The notes: generated by a model not told the origin, from the sequence alone. A stretch of 64,000 bases of DNA from CAUZWH01 sp965247665 (GCA_965247665.1 CBDFHH010000001.1:62001-126000), one strand, 5' to 3'; shown: positions 17,234 to 26,209, counted from the stretch's first letter. Numbers and translations are program-made.

Positions 17234-17615
17234 CGTCCGCAGTCCGCCTCAGGGAAGCAGCTCACAACGTTATACAAGCGGAGTGAATCATACCTTTCAT
17301 ATATGAGAAACATATATGATATTCCTATATGGCCTATTATGGAGCGAATGCTTTTGTATAGATGTTATGGAGCTGATCGATCCGAGAATTCTGCCAGTAT
17401 TGGAGATTTCTCTCGTTACCGATTAGAGATGGGGAGGATACAAAACAAATTCCCTAGATGCAATTTGCTCCCGAGACGGTGGATCAGAGTATATAGCCTT
17501 GTCAACGCCCATCAGCCGTTGACAGGATCTGTAACATACTGTAAACACAACAGAATCAAGCGAGGAAAATCGAGCTATATAAAGCACGATAGTGCCTCAT
17601 GGTGACGGCTTTGCT
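17234..17615. promoter_or_regulatory. AT-rich non-coding segment with nested inverted repeats (candidate oriT/promoter region)
   Basis: These about 380 bases are markedly AT-richer than all neighbouring DNA and hold no gene. Features: two CATATATG palindromes (17298-17305 and 17311-17318) five bases apart; a perfect 8-bp inverted repeat TGTCAACG/CGTTGACA (17500-17507 and 17517-17524) with a 9-nt loop; an outer pair TATATAGC/GCTATATA (17490-17497 and 17574-17581) enclosing it. On the minus strand GTATAACG (near 17267-17274) could be a -10 for the MobC-like operon. oriT or replication-origin function is inference from context. Confidence 0.5.
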
Positions 17616-17618
17616 TGC

Positions 17619-18074
17619 CACACCCTCAAACGCACGCTGACCGATCCCCGTCTCTTCAGCGGAATCGGCAACGCTTATTCCGATGAAATCCTGCATCGTG
17701 CGCGGCTGTCGCCGATGAGAATGTCGCGGAAGCTATCGGATCATGAGATCGAGCGCCTCCGCGCGGCGACCCGGGAAACCTTGACCGAGTGGATCGAGCG
17801 GCTGCGGACGGAGGTCGGCGACGGCTTTCCCGACAAGGTCACGGCGTTTCATGACGAGATGGCGGTACACGGCCGCTATCGCGCGCCGTGCCCGGATTGC
17901 GGCTCACCGGTACAGCGCATCGCCTATGCCGAGAACGAATGCAACTACTGCGCGACCTGCCAGAATGAAGGCCGGCTGCTGGCCGACCGCTCGCTGTCGC
18001 GGCTGCTGAAGAAGGATTGGCCGCGCACTCTCGAGGCGCTCGAGAAGAAGCGCGCCGACCTCAAGGCGGGCTAG
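17619..18074 (+). pseudogene. mutM: Formamidopyrimidine-DNA glycosylase (MutM/Fpg), C-terminal half only
   Basis: Homology starts at HTLKRTLTDPRLFSGIGNAY near 17619 and includes the H2TH region and a C-terminal zinc finger (CPDCGSPV ... CNYCATCQ). The N-terminal domain, with the catalytic Pro2 and Glu3, is missing: the sequence upstream is the AT-rich segment. An open frame from a start near 17592 gives 160 residues, but such a protein could not do base excision or AP lyase chemistry. The truncation point marks the right boundary of the mobile element. The stop overlaps the convergent thioesterase gene by 14 bp. Confidence 0.8.
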
Positions 18075-18504
18075 AGTCGGCTTCGACCTCGACCAAATTG
18101 TCTGCGACTCGAACGCGAATGTCGTCGGGGATGGGTGCCGAGGTGCGGGTCTCGGGATCGAAGAACACCTCGACCGAATCCTGTGTCGCGCACAACACCC
18201 CCGTGTCGAGATTGTACATGAGCTGGCGATGACCGATGCTCTTGGTGCCGACTCGGGTGAAGCCGCCCTTGATGATAATCAGCGAGCCGGCCTTGAGCTC
18301 GCGCAGGAAGCGGAGCTTGATCTCGGCCACCACGGGGTGCACGCCGCGGTCGTGGAATTCGTCGAGCTTGAGGCCGATCAGCGACCAGATCTGAAAGCCG
18401 GCATCGTCGAAGAAATGGCTGTAATAGCGCACGTTGAGGTGTCCGTAATGATCGCATTGCCACGGGAACACCACGCCGCGGTTGGTTTCGGTCCATTCGG
18501 TCAT
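18061..18504 (-). CDS. Hotdog-fold acyl-CoA thioesterase
   Basis: A 147-residue protein of the 4-hydroxybenzoyl-CoA thioesterase/YbgC group. The N-terminal motif PWQCDHYGHLNVRYYSHFFD contains the Asp that activates water in this family, followed by the long hot-dog helix, and AEIKLRFLRELKAGSLIIIK for the central strands. It probably hydrolyses small or aromatic acyl-CoA esters in the cytoplasm. It lies 96 bases downstream of ahcY on the same strand, and its 3' end overlaps the mutM remnant. Confidence 0.8.
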   Translation of the reverse strand: MTEWTETNRGVVFPWQCDHYGHLNVRYYSHFFDDAGFQIWSLIGLKLDEFHDRGVHPVVAEIKLRFLRELKAGSLIIIKGGFTRVGTKSIGHRQLMYNLDTGVLCATQDSVEVFFDPETRTSAPIPDDIRVRVADNLVEVEADSSPP

Positions 18505-18600
18505 TGTTCTCTCTAGCCGTCGTGACTGCGCCGGATCTCACAGCGTTAACGAAACGATGATTCTCCCGATTTCGTCGCCTTCCGGAACCGCGCCGCGTTC

Positions 18601-19890
18601 CTAATACCGGTAGTAGTCGGGCTTGAAGGGACCGTTTTCGGGGAGTCCGAGATACTTGGCCTGCCGTTCGGTCAGGGTTGTCAGCTTGACGCCGAGCTTG
18701 CCGAGATGGAGCTGGGCGACCTTTTCGTCGAGGTGCTTGGGCAGCACGTAGACCCTGTGCTCGTAGCTCCGATGGTTGTTCCAGATCTCGATCTGGGCCA
18801 GCACCTGATTGGTGAACGAATTGCTCATGACGAAGCTGGGATGACCGGTGGCGCAGCCCAGATTCACCAACCGCCCCTCGGCCAGGACGATCAGGCGTTT
18901 GCCGTCCGGAAACTCGACCTCGTCCACCTGCGGCTTGACGTTGTGCCACGTGAAGTTGCGTAGTGCGGCGATCTGGATCTCGGCATCGAAGTGGCCGATG
19001 TTGCAGACGATCGCCCGATCGTGCATCGCGCGCATATGGTCGAGGGTGATGACGTCGATGTTGCCTGTCGCGGTCACGAAGATGTCGCCGATCGCCGCCG
19101 CTTCGTCCATGGTCACCACTTGGTAGCCTTCCATCGCCGCCTGCAGCGCGCAGATCGGATCGATCTCGGTGACCATGACGCGGCAGCCCTGGCCACGGAG
19201 CGCGGCGGTCGAGCCCTTGCCGACATCGCCGTAGCCGGCGACCACCGCGACCTTGCCCGCCAGCATCACGTCGGTGGCGCGCTTGATGCCGTCGACCAGG
19301 CTCTCGCGACAGCCATAGAGGTTGTCGAACTTCGACTTGGTGACGGAGTCGTTGACGTTGAAGGCGACGGTCTTGAGGTCGCCGCTCCTCTCCATCTCGT
19401 AAAGCCGATGCACGCCGGTCGTGGTCTCCTCCGTGAGACCGCGCACCTCGTCCAGGAGATCGGCGTGTTTCTCGTGCATCACCGCGGTGAGGTCGCCGCC
19501 ATCGTCGAGGATCATGTTGGGGCGCCAGCCGTTCGGGCCGGTGATGGTCTGGTCGATCGCCCACCAGAACTCGTCCTCGTCCATGCCCTTCCAGGCGAAC
19601 ACCGGCACGCCGGTGGCGGCGATCGCCGCGGCGGCGTGGTCCTGGGTCGAGAAGATGTTGCATGAGCTCCAGCGGACTTCGGCGCCGAGCGCAATCAGCG
19701 ATTCGATCAGCACCGCAGTCTGGATCGTCATATGAAGGCAGCCGGCGATACGGGCTCCCTTGAGCGGTTGCTCGGCGGCGTATTCGTCGCGTACCGACAT
19801 CAGCCCCGGCATTTCGGTTTCGGCGATGTTTATTTCCTTTCGACCCCAGTCGGCGAGGGAGATATCGGCAACCTTGTAGTCTTCTCGCAT
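18601..19890 (-). CDS. ahcY: Adenosylhomocysteinase
   Basis: Cleaves S-adenosylhomocysteine to adenosine and homocysteine in the methyl cycle, with tightly bound NAD. The 429 residues are full length. Visible are the substrate-domain motif SSCNIFSTQDHAAAA, catalytic K185 and D189 in VTKSKFDN, the Rossmann motif GYGDVGKG at 219-226, and the C-terminal KPDYYRY that completes the neighbouring subunit's NAD site. The ribosome site AGGAAAG precedes the ATG. I looked for an SAH riboswitch in the short leader and saw no convincing match. This is a core housekeeping gene outside the mobile element. Confidence 0.95.
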   Translation of the reverse strand: MREDYKVADISLADWGRKEINIAETEMPGLMSVRDEYAAEQPLKGARIAGCLHMTIQTAVLIESLIALGAEVRWSSCNIFSTQDHAAAAIAATGVPVFAWKGMDEDEFWWAIDQTITGPNGWRPNMILDDGGDLTAVMHEKHADLLDEVRGLTEETTTGVHRLYEMERSGDLKTVAFNVNDSVTKSKFDNLYGCRESLVDGIKRATDVMLAGKVAVVAGYGDVGKGSTAALRGQGCRVMVTEIDPICALQAAMEGYQVVTMDEAAAIGDIFVTATGNIDVITLDHMRAMHDRAIVCNIGHFDAEIQIAALRNFTWHNVKPQVDEVEFPDGKRLIVLAEGRLVNLGCATGHPSFVMSNSFTNQVLAQIEIWNNHRSYEHRVYVLPKHLDEKVAQLHLGKLGVKLTTLTERQAKYLGLPENGPFKPDYYRY

Positions 19891-19944
19891 GTTCTTTCCT
19901 GTTGGTTGGATTGATGAGTATCGGTTGATGGGTATTGCGTGCCT

Positions 19945-20163
19945 CTAGGGACGCCGGCGTGAGATGACGAAGGATTCATCGTTGAACCAGAGACCGCAGT
20001 CGCGGAATTTCTCAAGGGTCGCGGTGGTGACGCGACCGCCGCCGCGCGCGCGGCCGACGAACTTGCCGTCGTTGACGGACAAGCGGCCGAAGGTCGATTC
20101 GGCCATGCCGTGGCGGCGGCAATAGTCCTCGATGTCTTGAACCAGGGCGGCGGCCTCATCCAT
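19945..20163 (-). CDS. Small conserved DNA-binding-like protein
   Basis: About 72 residues from the ATG at 20163; a TTG at 20208 is an alternative. The sequence DIEDYCRRHGMAESTFGRLS followed by VNDGKFVGRARGGGRVTTAT is a pattern I associate with short alphaproteobacterial helix-turn-helix-like proteins of unknown role. It lies 54 bases upstream of ahcY on the same strand and may share its transcript. A regulatory role is inferred only from the HTH-like look. Confidence 0.6.
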   Translation of the reverse strand: MDEAAALVQDIEDYCRRHGMAESTFGRLSVNDGKFVGRARGGGRVTTATLEKFRDCGLWFNDESFVISRRRP

Positions 20164-20336
20164 GAGCTGCGCATATACGTATCGATGCCCAGATGCGTCA
20201 ACAGCCAATAAGTGGGACTAATTGCGCAGTTGAGATTCTGGTAAATTATTGAAAAATCGAGAGATATTATCGAAGCAAATCGCTGCGAAGTGGGATTTGT
20301 CCCACCAATGCCGAGAGTCCGGCGTGGGCCTGTGCG

Positions 20337-21890
20337 CTACTTCTTGCGTTTGGTGCCAGCCTTGCCCTGCGCGGCGCCGAGCTTCTGCCAGTCGACCGAT
20401 TGCTCGTAGGCGTGCGCGGCGCGGTAGAGCGCCGGCTCGTTCCAATGCCGGGCAACCAATTGCAGGCCGACCGGCTTGTCGTCGGACAAGCCGCACGGTA
20501 CCGAGATAGCGGGGTGGCCGGTTAGGTTGAACTGGCAGGTGTTGGTGATGTTGCGCCAGCAATGTTCGAGATATTCCGGCAACGGTGCATTGGGATCCGG
20601 GATCCTGGCGGTGGTCATCGCCGTGGTCGGCAGCAGCAGCACGTCGTGGTTTGCCAGTGCGGCATCGAAATCGGCGCGCAGGCGGCGGCGCAAATTCTGC
20701 GCTTTGGCGTAGTAGGTGCCGTGGTAGTTCCGGTCGGAGTAGTGGGCGAGCAGCATCGCCACGGTCAGGGTGTGCGGCAGTTCATTGGCGCGGTTGGGCC
20801 AGTTCGACATCGCCTTGATCAGCGAGGCCTGGTGGACGCCGCCGATGTTCTTGCCGCCGCCGCAATTGACCAGGGTGACGTGGTAGGACCCTTCGAGCGT
20901 GATCGGCGCCCAGATCGGCACGCCGAAATGATGCCACGGTATCGATACTTCCTCGACTTTGGCGCCGAGCGCCTGCATCTGCTTGGCCGCGGCGCGCACC
21001 GTTTGGTCGACGCCGGGTTCGGAATCGGGATTGCCGAAGCCCTCTTCGAGGACACCGATGCGCATGTCCTTAACGCCTTGGTCCAGCGCCTTGCGGTAGG
21101 GTGCGGTCTTGACATGGCGCTGGCGCGGATCGAGGTCATCGTCGCCGGCGAGCACCTCCAGCGCCAGAGCGTTGGCGGCGACGTCGCCGGTAAGCGGGCC
21201 CGTGTGGTCGATGGTGGCCTCGATCGACATGATGCCCGTGTAGGGCACCAGCCCGAAGGTCGGCTTGATACCGACCACGCCGCTGTGCGAGGAGGGGATG
21301 CGAATCGAACCGGCCTGATCGCCGCCGAGCGCTATATCGACTTCCTCGGCCGCCACCAGCGCTGCCGATCCCGTTGACGAGCCGCCCGGCGTGTGGCCGG
21401 GGTTGCGGGGGCTGATCACCGTGCCGGTGGCGCTGGTCAGGCTGCCGCCGGCATAGGAGAGGTATTCACACGTCGATTTGCCGAGGATGGTCGCACCGGC
21501 ATCGAGCAGCCGCGTGACCACCGTGGCGTCGAACTCCGGCATGTAGCCCTCGAGGATCGACGCGCCATTCATCATCGGTACCCCGGCGACGCTGATCGGG
21601 TCCTTGATGGCGGCGGTGCGGCCGGCCAGCTTGCCGCGCTTGGCGCCGTGGATGGTGGTCTTGACGTACCAGGCTCCCCACTTGTTTTCGTCACCCTCGG
21701 GGCGATAGCCCGGTGTGCGCGGATATTTCACCTCGGGCAGGTGGTCGGGCAGGGTGCCGACCAGATTGTAGGCGTCGACGAAGGGGCGGATGTAGTCGCG
21801 GATCTCGTCGGCATAGGCGGTGGTGAGATCCATGCCGAGGTCTTCGCCGGCTTCCAGCAACTGCTCGGTCGTGGGCAGCTTGAATGTCAT
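20337..21890 (-). CDS. Amidase-signature hydrolase 1
   Basis: A 517-residue cytoplasmic amidase. The Ser-cisSer-Lys triad is visible as K96 (AAIKDP), S171 (GGSSTGS) and S195 (DQAGSIRIP). N-terminal signatures such as YPRTPGYRPEGDENK and GVPMMNGASILEG are shared with amidase 2 at 38683, so the two are true paralogs, distinct from amidases 3 and 4. The ribosome site is CGGAGAA. The ATG overlaps the stop of the UrtE-like relic (ATGA), showing the gene was once the last of a transporter-amidase operon. The lysine-rich C-terminal tail is unusual. Substrate unknown. Confidence 0.85.
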   Translation of the reverse strand: MTFKLPTTEQLLEAGEDLGMDLTTAYADEIRDYIRPFVDAYNLVGTLPDHLPEVKYPRTPGYRPEGDENKWGAWYVKTTIHGAKRGKLAGRTAAIKDPISVAGVPMMNGASILEGYMPEFDATVVTRLLDAGATILGKSTCEYLSYAGGSLTSATGTVISPRNPGHTPGGSSTGSAALVAAEEVDIALGGDQAGSIRIPSSHSGVVGIKPTFGLVPYTGIMSIEATIDHTGPLTGDVAANALALEVLAGDDDLDPRQRHVKTAPYRKALDQGVKDMRIGVLEEGFGNPDSEPGVDQTVRAAAKQMQALGAKVEEVSIPWHHFGVPIWAPITLEGSYHVTLVNCGGGKNIGGVHQASLIKAMSNWPNRANELPHTLTVAMLLAHYSDRNYHGTYYAKAQNLRRRLRADFDAALANHDVLLLPTTAMTTARIPDPNAPLPEYLEHCWRNITNTCQFNLTGHPAISVPCGLSDDKPVGLQLVARHWNEPALYRAAHAYEQSVDWQKLGAAQGKAGTKRKK

Positions 21891-22165
21891 GGTGGTTCTC
21901 CGCTCGTCTTTGTGGTGGTCGGGTTAGGCTTGCCAACGAATTTCTCGATAATCGCCGGATCGCTCAACGCCTCGGGGCTCAGCTCGACCACGACGATGGT
22001 CAGGGCGCGGCCGGCGCGCAACCGACCGAGGATCTCTTCGAGCTGGTCGACGATCGAAGGCTGGACGCCTCGGTGGGCTCGTCGAGCAGGATCAGCCGCG
22101 GCCGGCCGCATAGGCGGGCGATCGCCAGGATCTTCTGCTCGCCGCCCGACAGCGCCCCACCGGGA
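21887..22165 (-). pseudogene. urtE: UrtE-like ABC transporter ATPase, C-terminal relic
   Basis: The minus strand reads GGALSGGEQKILAIAR (ABC signature), CGRPRLILLDEPTE (Walker B), then after a one-base deletion near 22075 VQPSIVDQLEEILGRLRAG and SDPAIIEKFVGKP. This is the end of branched-chain/urea-type ABC ATPases (LivF/UrtE). The Walker A half is gone and the left part is replaced by a DUF1989 fragment. Both orphan substrate-binding genes at 26929 and 29790 belong to the same transporter superfamily, which suggests remains of one lost uptake system. Confidence 0.7.
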
Positions 22166-22307
22166 GGTCGTGCAAGTTGAAGAAAGCGCAGTCCCCGACT
22201 TGCTTGTCCTCGACCAGACGGATGCCCAGGACTTGCCCCTTCATCACCTCGACCGCGCGTCCCTCGCGTGCCGGAATGATGAAACCGTGTATCGTCCGCC
22301 GTGCCAT
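22166..22307 (-). pseudogene. DUF1989 (urea-carboxylase-associated) N-terminal fragment
   Basis: Starts at the ATG at 22307 (MARRTIHGFIIPAREGRAVE) and runs through KGQVLGIRLVEDKQVGDCAF to FFNLHD, then joins UrtE-like sequence at about 22165 in a different frame. The motif IPAREGRAxxVxKGQxLxIxxxxxxQVGD is typical of DUF1989 proteins, which are associated with urea/amide metabolism. About 45 of some 200 residues remain. The join is most simply a deletion that removed the rest of this gene and the front of the ABC ATPase. Confidence 0.65.
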
Positions 22308-22388
22308 GGGTGCCTCCGTGCACGTGCCGGTTGCCATTATCGCGCCGATGGCGGCATGTTGTTGCGGTGTTAGGGGGATACCGTAAGC

Positions 22389-23258
22389 GTGAAAGCGCCG
22401 CCGTTCCACTACGTCAAGCCGGATTCCCTGGCCGAGGTTTTCGACCTGCTCGCCGAGCACGGCGACGCGGCGCAGATCCTGGCCGGCGGCCAGAGCCTGA
22501 TGCCGACGCTGCATCTGCGTCTGTCGCAGCCCACCGTCCTGGTCGATATCAACGGAATCGATGTGCTGGCCGGGATCGACGTCGACGGCGATGCGGTGCG
22601 GATCGGCGCGCTCGCCCGCCATGCAGAAATTCTGCGCTCGGCGCTCATACGCGACCGGTTAGCCGTGATCGCCCGCGCCATGCCGCATGTCGGGCATGTC
22701 GCGATTCGCAACCGCGGCACCTTCGGCGGCAGCATTGCCTATGCCGATCCCGCCGCCGAGCTGCCGGCCTGCATGCTGGCGCTCGATGCGACGCTGGTCG
22801 TCGAGAGCAAGCGCGGCCGCCGCAAGATCTCGGCGGGCGACTTCTTTCTCGGTCTCTACGAAACCGCGCGGGCGCCCGACGAGCTGCTGGTCGAAGCGCG
22901 AATCCCGGCTGATCCGCCCGAGCGGGTCAGTGCGTTTCACGAACTGTCGCGGCGTCATGGTGATTTCGCCATCGTCGGCCTCGCGGCGACCGCGCGCCGC
23001 ACCGACCATGGGCTCGAGGACGTGCGACTCGCGTTTTTTGGCTGCGAGGACCGCGCCAAGCTCGCAGCCGGCGCGGCCGCCGCGATGTCCGGCGAGACGA
23101 TCGCGGCGGCCACGGTCGATCGGGCGGTGGCGGCGCTGGCCGACGACCTCGATCCGGTGGCCAACCTGCTCGGCAGCGCTGCGACCAAGCGCCACCTCGC
23201 CGGCGTGCTGGTCCGGCGCACCTTGGCCGAGCTGACGGGAGCAGCGGGCGATGCGTGA
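22389..23258 (+). CDS. Molybdenum hydroxylase, FAD subunit (medium)
   Basis: A 289-residue CoxM/XdhB-type subunit that passes electrons from the Fe-S centres to FAD. FAD-binding motifs: LAGGQSLMP at about 31-39 and IRNRGTFGGSIAYADPAAEL at about 106-125. The GTG start follows AGGGGGA at moderate distance. It is the first gene of a three-gene operon: the next gene overlaps its end by 8 bases. Gene order FAD, 2Fe-2S, large is that of many xanthine dehydrogenase-family enzymes acting on N-heterocycles or aldehydes. Confidence 0.9.
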   Translation: MKAPPFHYVKPDSLAEVFDLLAEHGDAAQILAGGQSLMPTLHLRLSQPTVLVDINGIDVLAGIDVDGDAVRIGALARHAEILRSALIRDRLAVIARAMPHVGHVAIRNRGTFGGSIAYADPAAELPACMLALDATLVVESKRGRRKISAGDFFLGLYETARAPDELLVEARIPADPPERVSAFHELSRRHGDFAIVGLAATARRTDHGLEDVRLAFFGCEDRAKLAAGAAAAMSGETIAAATVDRAVAALADDLDPVANLLGSAATKRHLAGVLVRRTLAELTGAAGDA

Positions 23259-23739
23259 GCGCCAGCGGATCACGCTCGCCGTCAACGGCGAAACCGTGAC
23301 GCGCGAAGTCGGCGTGCGCCAACATCTGGTCGATTTCCTGCGCGGCGAGCTGGGAATGACCGGCTCACATCTGGGTTGCGAGCACGGCGTGTGCGGGGCC
23401 TGCTCGGTGAGGGTCGACGGCCGCGTCGTGCGCGGCTGCCTGATGCTGGCCGTGCAGGTCGACGGCGCCGAAGTGATAACCATCGAGGGCCTGTCGGCGA
23501 GTGGCGAGATCGCCGACCTGCAGCAAGCGTTCGTCGCTCGCAACGCGTTGCAATGCGGGTTCTGTACGCCGGGCATGCTGATGATTGCGGCCGAACTGCT
23601 GGTCGCGGCGGCGGCGATGACGCGGGCCGAAATCCGCGAATTCCTGTCCGGAAATTACTGCCGCTGTACCGGCTATCACGCCATCATCGACGCGGTTGAA
23701 ACGGTTCTCGCCGCGCGTATCAAGGGTCGCAGGCGATGA
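23251..23739 (+). CDS. Molybdenum hydroxylase, 2Fe-2S subunit (small)
   Basis: A 162-residue CoxS/XdhC-type ferredoxin subunit. The plant-type cluster ligands are C43, C48, C51 and C63; the second cluster ligands are C102, C105, C137 and C139 (QCGFCTPG and YCRCTGY). All eight cysteines are present, so both clusters should form. It overlaps the genes on both sides (8 bases upstream, ATGA downstream), indicating coupled translation and a stoichiometric complex. Confidence 0.95.
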   Translation: MRERQRITLAVNGETVTREVGVRQHLVDFLRGELGMTGSHLGCEHGVCGACSVRVDGRVVRGCLMLAVQVDGAEVITIEGLSASGEIADLQQAFVARNALQCGFCTPGMLMIAAELLVAAAAMTRAEIREFLSGNYCRCTGYHAIIDAVETVLAARIKGRRR

Positions 23740-26102
23740 GCGATGCCGCCGTCATCCGCAGGCCGATCGGCGAGTCCGTCGAGCGTTCCAAGAACCGCCG
23801 TCTGGCCCACGGTCGCGGCCGCTATATCGACGATCTCGGCTTGCCGCGCATGGTGCACGCCGCTTTCGTGCGCAGCCCTCATGCACACGCCCGCATCGTC
23901 GCCATCGACACCGACGCGGCGGCGCAGGCGCCTGGGGTGGTACGGGTGTTCGCGGCCGACGAGGTCAACCAAGCGGTCGAACCGTGGACCGGGGAAGCGG
24001 CCCATCTCGCCAAGCTGCGCTCGCCGCCGCAATACCCGATGGCGCACCGGCGGGCGCTGTGGCAGGGCGAGCCGGTCGCCCTGGTGGTGGCCGAGAGCCG
24101 CGCGCTGGCGGAGGACGCGGCGCAGCTGGTCGCGGTCGAGTGGGAGCCGCTCTCGGCGGTGACCGATCCACGCGCCGCGCTCGAGCCGGGCGCGCCGCTG
24201 ATCCATCCCGAGCTCGGCAGCAATTTGGCCTTTTCCCACGAACTCGGGCGCGGCGACGTCGATCCCGCGTTCGCTGCGGCGGCTTTTGTCGGTGAGCAGG
24301 AATTTTATTTCGGCCGCCACACCGGGGTGACGCTCGAGCCGCGCGGTCTGATTGCCGATTACGACCCGACCCTGGACACGCTCACGGTCCACCATTCGCA
24401 TCAGAGTCCGTTTCAGATGCAGATGGTGTTCTCGCGCCACGTCGGTATCCCCGAACACAATGTGCGCATCATCTGCCCCGACGTCGGCGGCGGCTTCGGG
24501 CTCAAGCTCCATGTCTATGGCGACGAGGTTGCGACGGTCGTTGCGAGCAAGCTGTTGCGCCGGCCGGTCAAGTACATCGCTGATCGGGTCGAGAGCCTGC
24601 TTACGGATGTCCATGCGCGGGATCACCGGGTGGCGGCGCGGATCGCAACCGACGGCGAAAGCAGGGTAACCGGTCTCGAGGTCGAAGATATCTGCGTGAT
24701 CGGCGGCTATTCCAATACGATCCGGCTGAGCACCGGCGAGGGCATGCTGGTGCTGTTGTTCTGCGGCGCCGCGTACGACATCCCGAACTACAGGGCAAGC
24801 CTCAAGGTGCCGTTCCAGAACAAGAACCTTATCGCCATGTATCGCGGCGTCGGCCAGCCGATCGCGGTGGCGGTGACCGAGCATATGATCGACCTCGCCG
24901 CCCGCGCGGCCGGGATCGACCCGGTCGAAATGCGCCGGCGCAATTATCTGACCGACGATCAGTTCCCGACCAGCTCGCCGGGCGGCGTGCATCTGGAGTA
25001 CCTCACGCTCGGCGCCTGCCTTGATACCTTGGTGGCGCGGATGGACTATGAGGGTTTGCGTACGGCGCAGAAAAACGCGCGGCACGGCGGTGTCCATCGA
25101 GGCATCGGGCTGGCGACCATGGTCGAGATTACGGCGGTGGGGCCGCATTACTACGGTCCGGCTCAGGTCGGGGTGAGCGCGATCGATGGCTGCACGGTCA
25201 AGCTTGAGCAAAGCGGCAAGGTGCGGGTGATCACCAGTATCACCGACCAGGGGCAGGGGACCGAGGTCGGCATCGCCCAGATCGTGGCCGGCGCGCTCGG
25301 CGTACCGATCGAGGATGTCAGCGTGATTTGCGGCGATACCGGTGTGACGCCTTATGGCGGCGGCGCCTATGCCTCGCGCGGCATCGCCATCGGCGGCGAA
25401 GCCGCCTACGGCGCCGCCCGGGTGGTGCGCAGCAACGCTCTCGACATCGCCGGCCTGATCCTGCAGGCCGAGCCGGGGTCGCTCGATATTGTCGACGCCG
25501 AGATCGTCGATGCCGTCACCGGCACCGCCCGGATGTCCCTGGCCGAGCTCTCGGTGATCGGCTATACCCGCCAGGAAACTCTACCGGCGGACATCCAGCC
25601 CGAGCTGTCCGCGACCCGGAGTTTCAACCCCAAGGTGGCGGCCTTCGTCGCCAACGGCATCCAGGGCTCGCACGTCGAAATCGACGTCGACACCGGGTTC
25701 GTGAACCTGCTCGATCATTGGGTGGTCGCCGATGGCGGCCGCCTGATCAACCCGGCGCTGGTCGACGAGCAGATTCGCGGCGGCGTGGTGCAGGGGCTCG
25801 GCGCAGCCCTGTTCGAGCACGTGGTTTACGACGAGCACGGCCAGATGCAAACCGCGACCCTGGCCGACTATATGGTGCCGATGGCCTGCGAAATGCCGGA
25901 CATCGACGTCGCCCACATCGAAACGCCGCACAAGGACAACAAACTCGGCACCAAGGGCGCAGGCGAGGCCGGCACCATGGGCGCGGCCTCGGCCGTGCTC
26001 AATGCGGTCAACGATGCGCTGGCGCCCCTCGGGGCTGCACCGATCGCCAGCCTGCCGATCACCCCGGAAATCGTGCTCAAGGCGCTGGGCAAAGTCGTCT
26101 AA
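23736..26102 (+). CDS. Molybdenum hydroxylase, large molybdopterin subunit
   Basis: A 788-residue catalytic subunit of the xanthine dehydrogenase superfamily. Mo-cofactor contacts: DVGGGFGLK around 249-257; an active-site loop AMYRGVGQP around 367-375; and the catalytic base E744 in KGAGEAGT. The loop is not the AYRCSFR of true CO dehydrogenases (form I CoxL) and has Gln where AYRGAGR enzymes have Arg, so the substrate is probably an organic one, such as an N-heterocycle or aldehyde. No chaperone (CoxD/XdhC) gene is adjacent. Start codon overlaps the previous stop (ATGA). Confidence 0.9.
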   Translation: MSDAAVIRRPIGESVERSKNRRLAHGRGRYIDDLGLPRMVHAAFVRSPHAHARIVAIDTDAAAQAPGVVRVFAADEVNQAVEPWTGEAAHLAKLRSPPQYPMAHRRALWQGEPVALVVAESRALAEDAAQLVAVEWEPLSAVTDPRAALEPGAPLIHPELGSNLAFSHELGRGDVDPAFAAAAFVGEQEFYFGRHTGVTLEPRGLIADYDPTLDTLTVHHSHQSPFQMQMVFSRHVGIPEHNVRIICPDVGGGFGLKLHVYGDEVATVVASKLLRRPVKYIADRVESLLTDVHARDHRVAARIATDGESRVTGLEVEDICVIGGYSNTIRLSTGEGMLVLLFCGAAYDIPNYRASLKVPFQNKNLIAMYRGVGQPIAVAVTEHMIDLAARAAGIDPVEMRRRNYLTDDQFPTSSPGGVHLEYLTLGACLDTLVARMDYEGLRTAQKNARHGGVHRGIGLATMVEITAVGPHYYGPAQVGVSAIDGCTVKLEQSGKVRVITSITDQGQGTEVGIAQIVAGALGVPIEDVSVICGDTGVTPYGGGAYASRGIAIGGEAAYGAARVVRSNALDIAGLILQAEPGSLDIVDAEIVDAVTGTARMSLAELSVIGYTRQETLPADIQPELSATRSFNPKVAAFVANGIQGSHVEIDVDTGFVNLLDHWVVADGGRLINPALVDEQIRGGVVQGLGAALFEHVVYDEHGQMQTATLADYMVPMACEMPDIDVAHIETPHKDNKLGTKGAGEAGTMGAASAVLNAVNDALAPLGAAPIASLPITPEIVLKALGKVV

Positions 26103-26209
26103 CCAAGCGATTCAAAGGCTGCTCCACCCGGCGTCGTCGGCGCAACGGCCATCGCATGGTCGGGCGCCGGCTGGTCTATGGTCGAGGCGAACCACCCGGG
26201 AGGGTGGAT

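Noticed and set aside
18071..19663. 530-residue minus frame overlapping thioesterase and ahcY
   Set aside because: Out of frame with both clear genes; Arg/Pro/His-rich translation typical of shadows.
19891..19960. Possible SAH riboswitch in the ahcY leader
   Set aside because: The leader is only about 54 bases to the upstream stop and lacks the conserved paired core expected of that riboswitch.
23676..25211. 511-residue minus frame under the Mo hydroxylase
   Set aside because: Antisense to a gene with all cofactor motifs; no recognisable domain.
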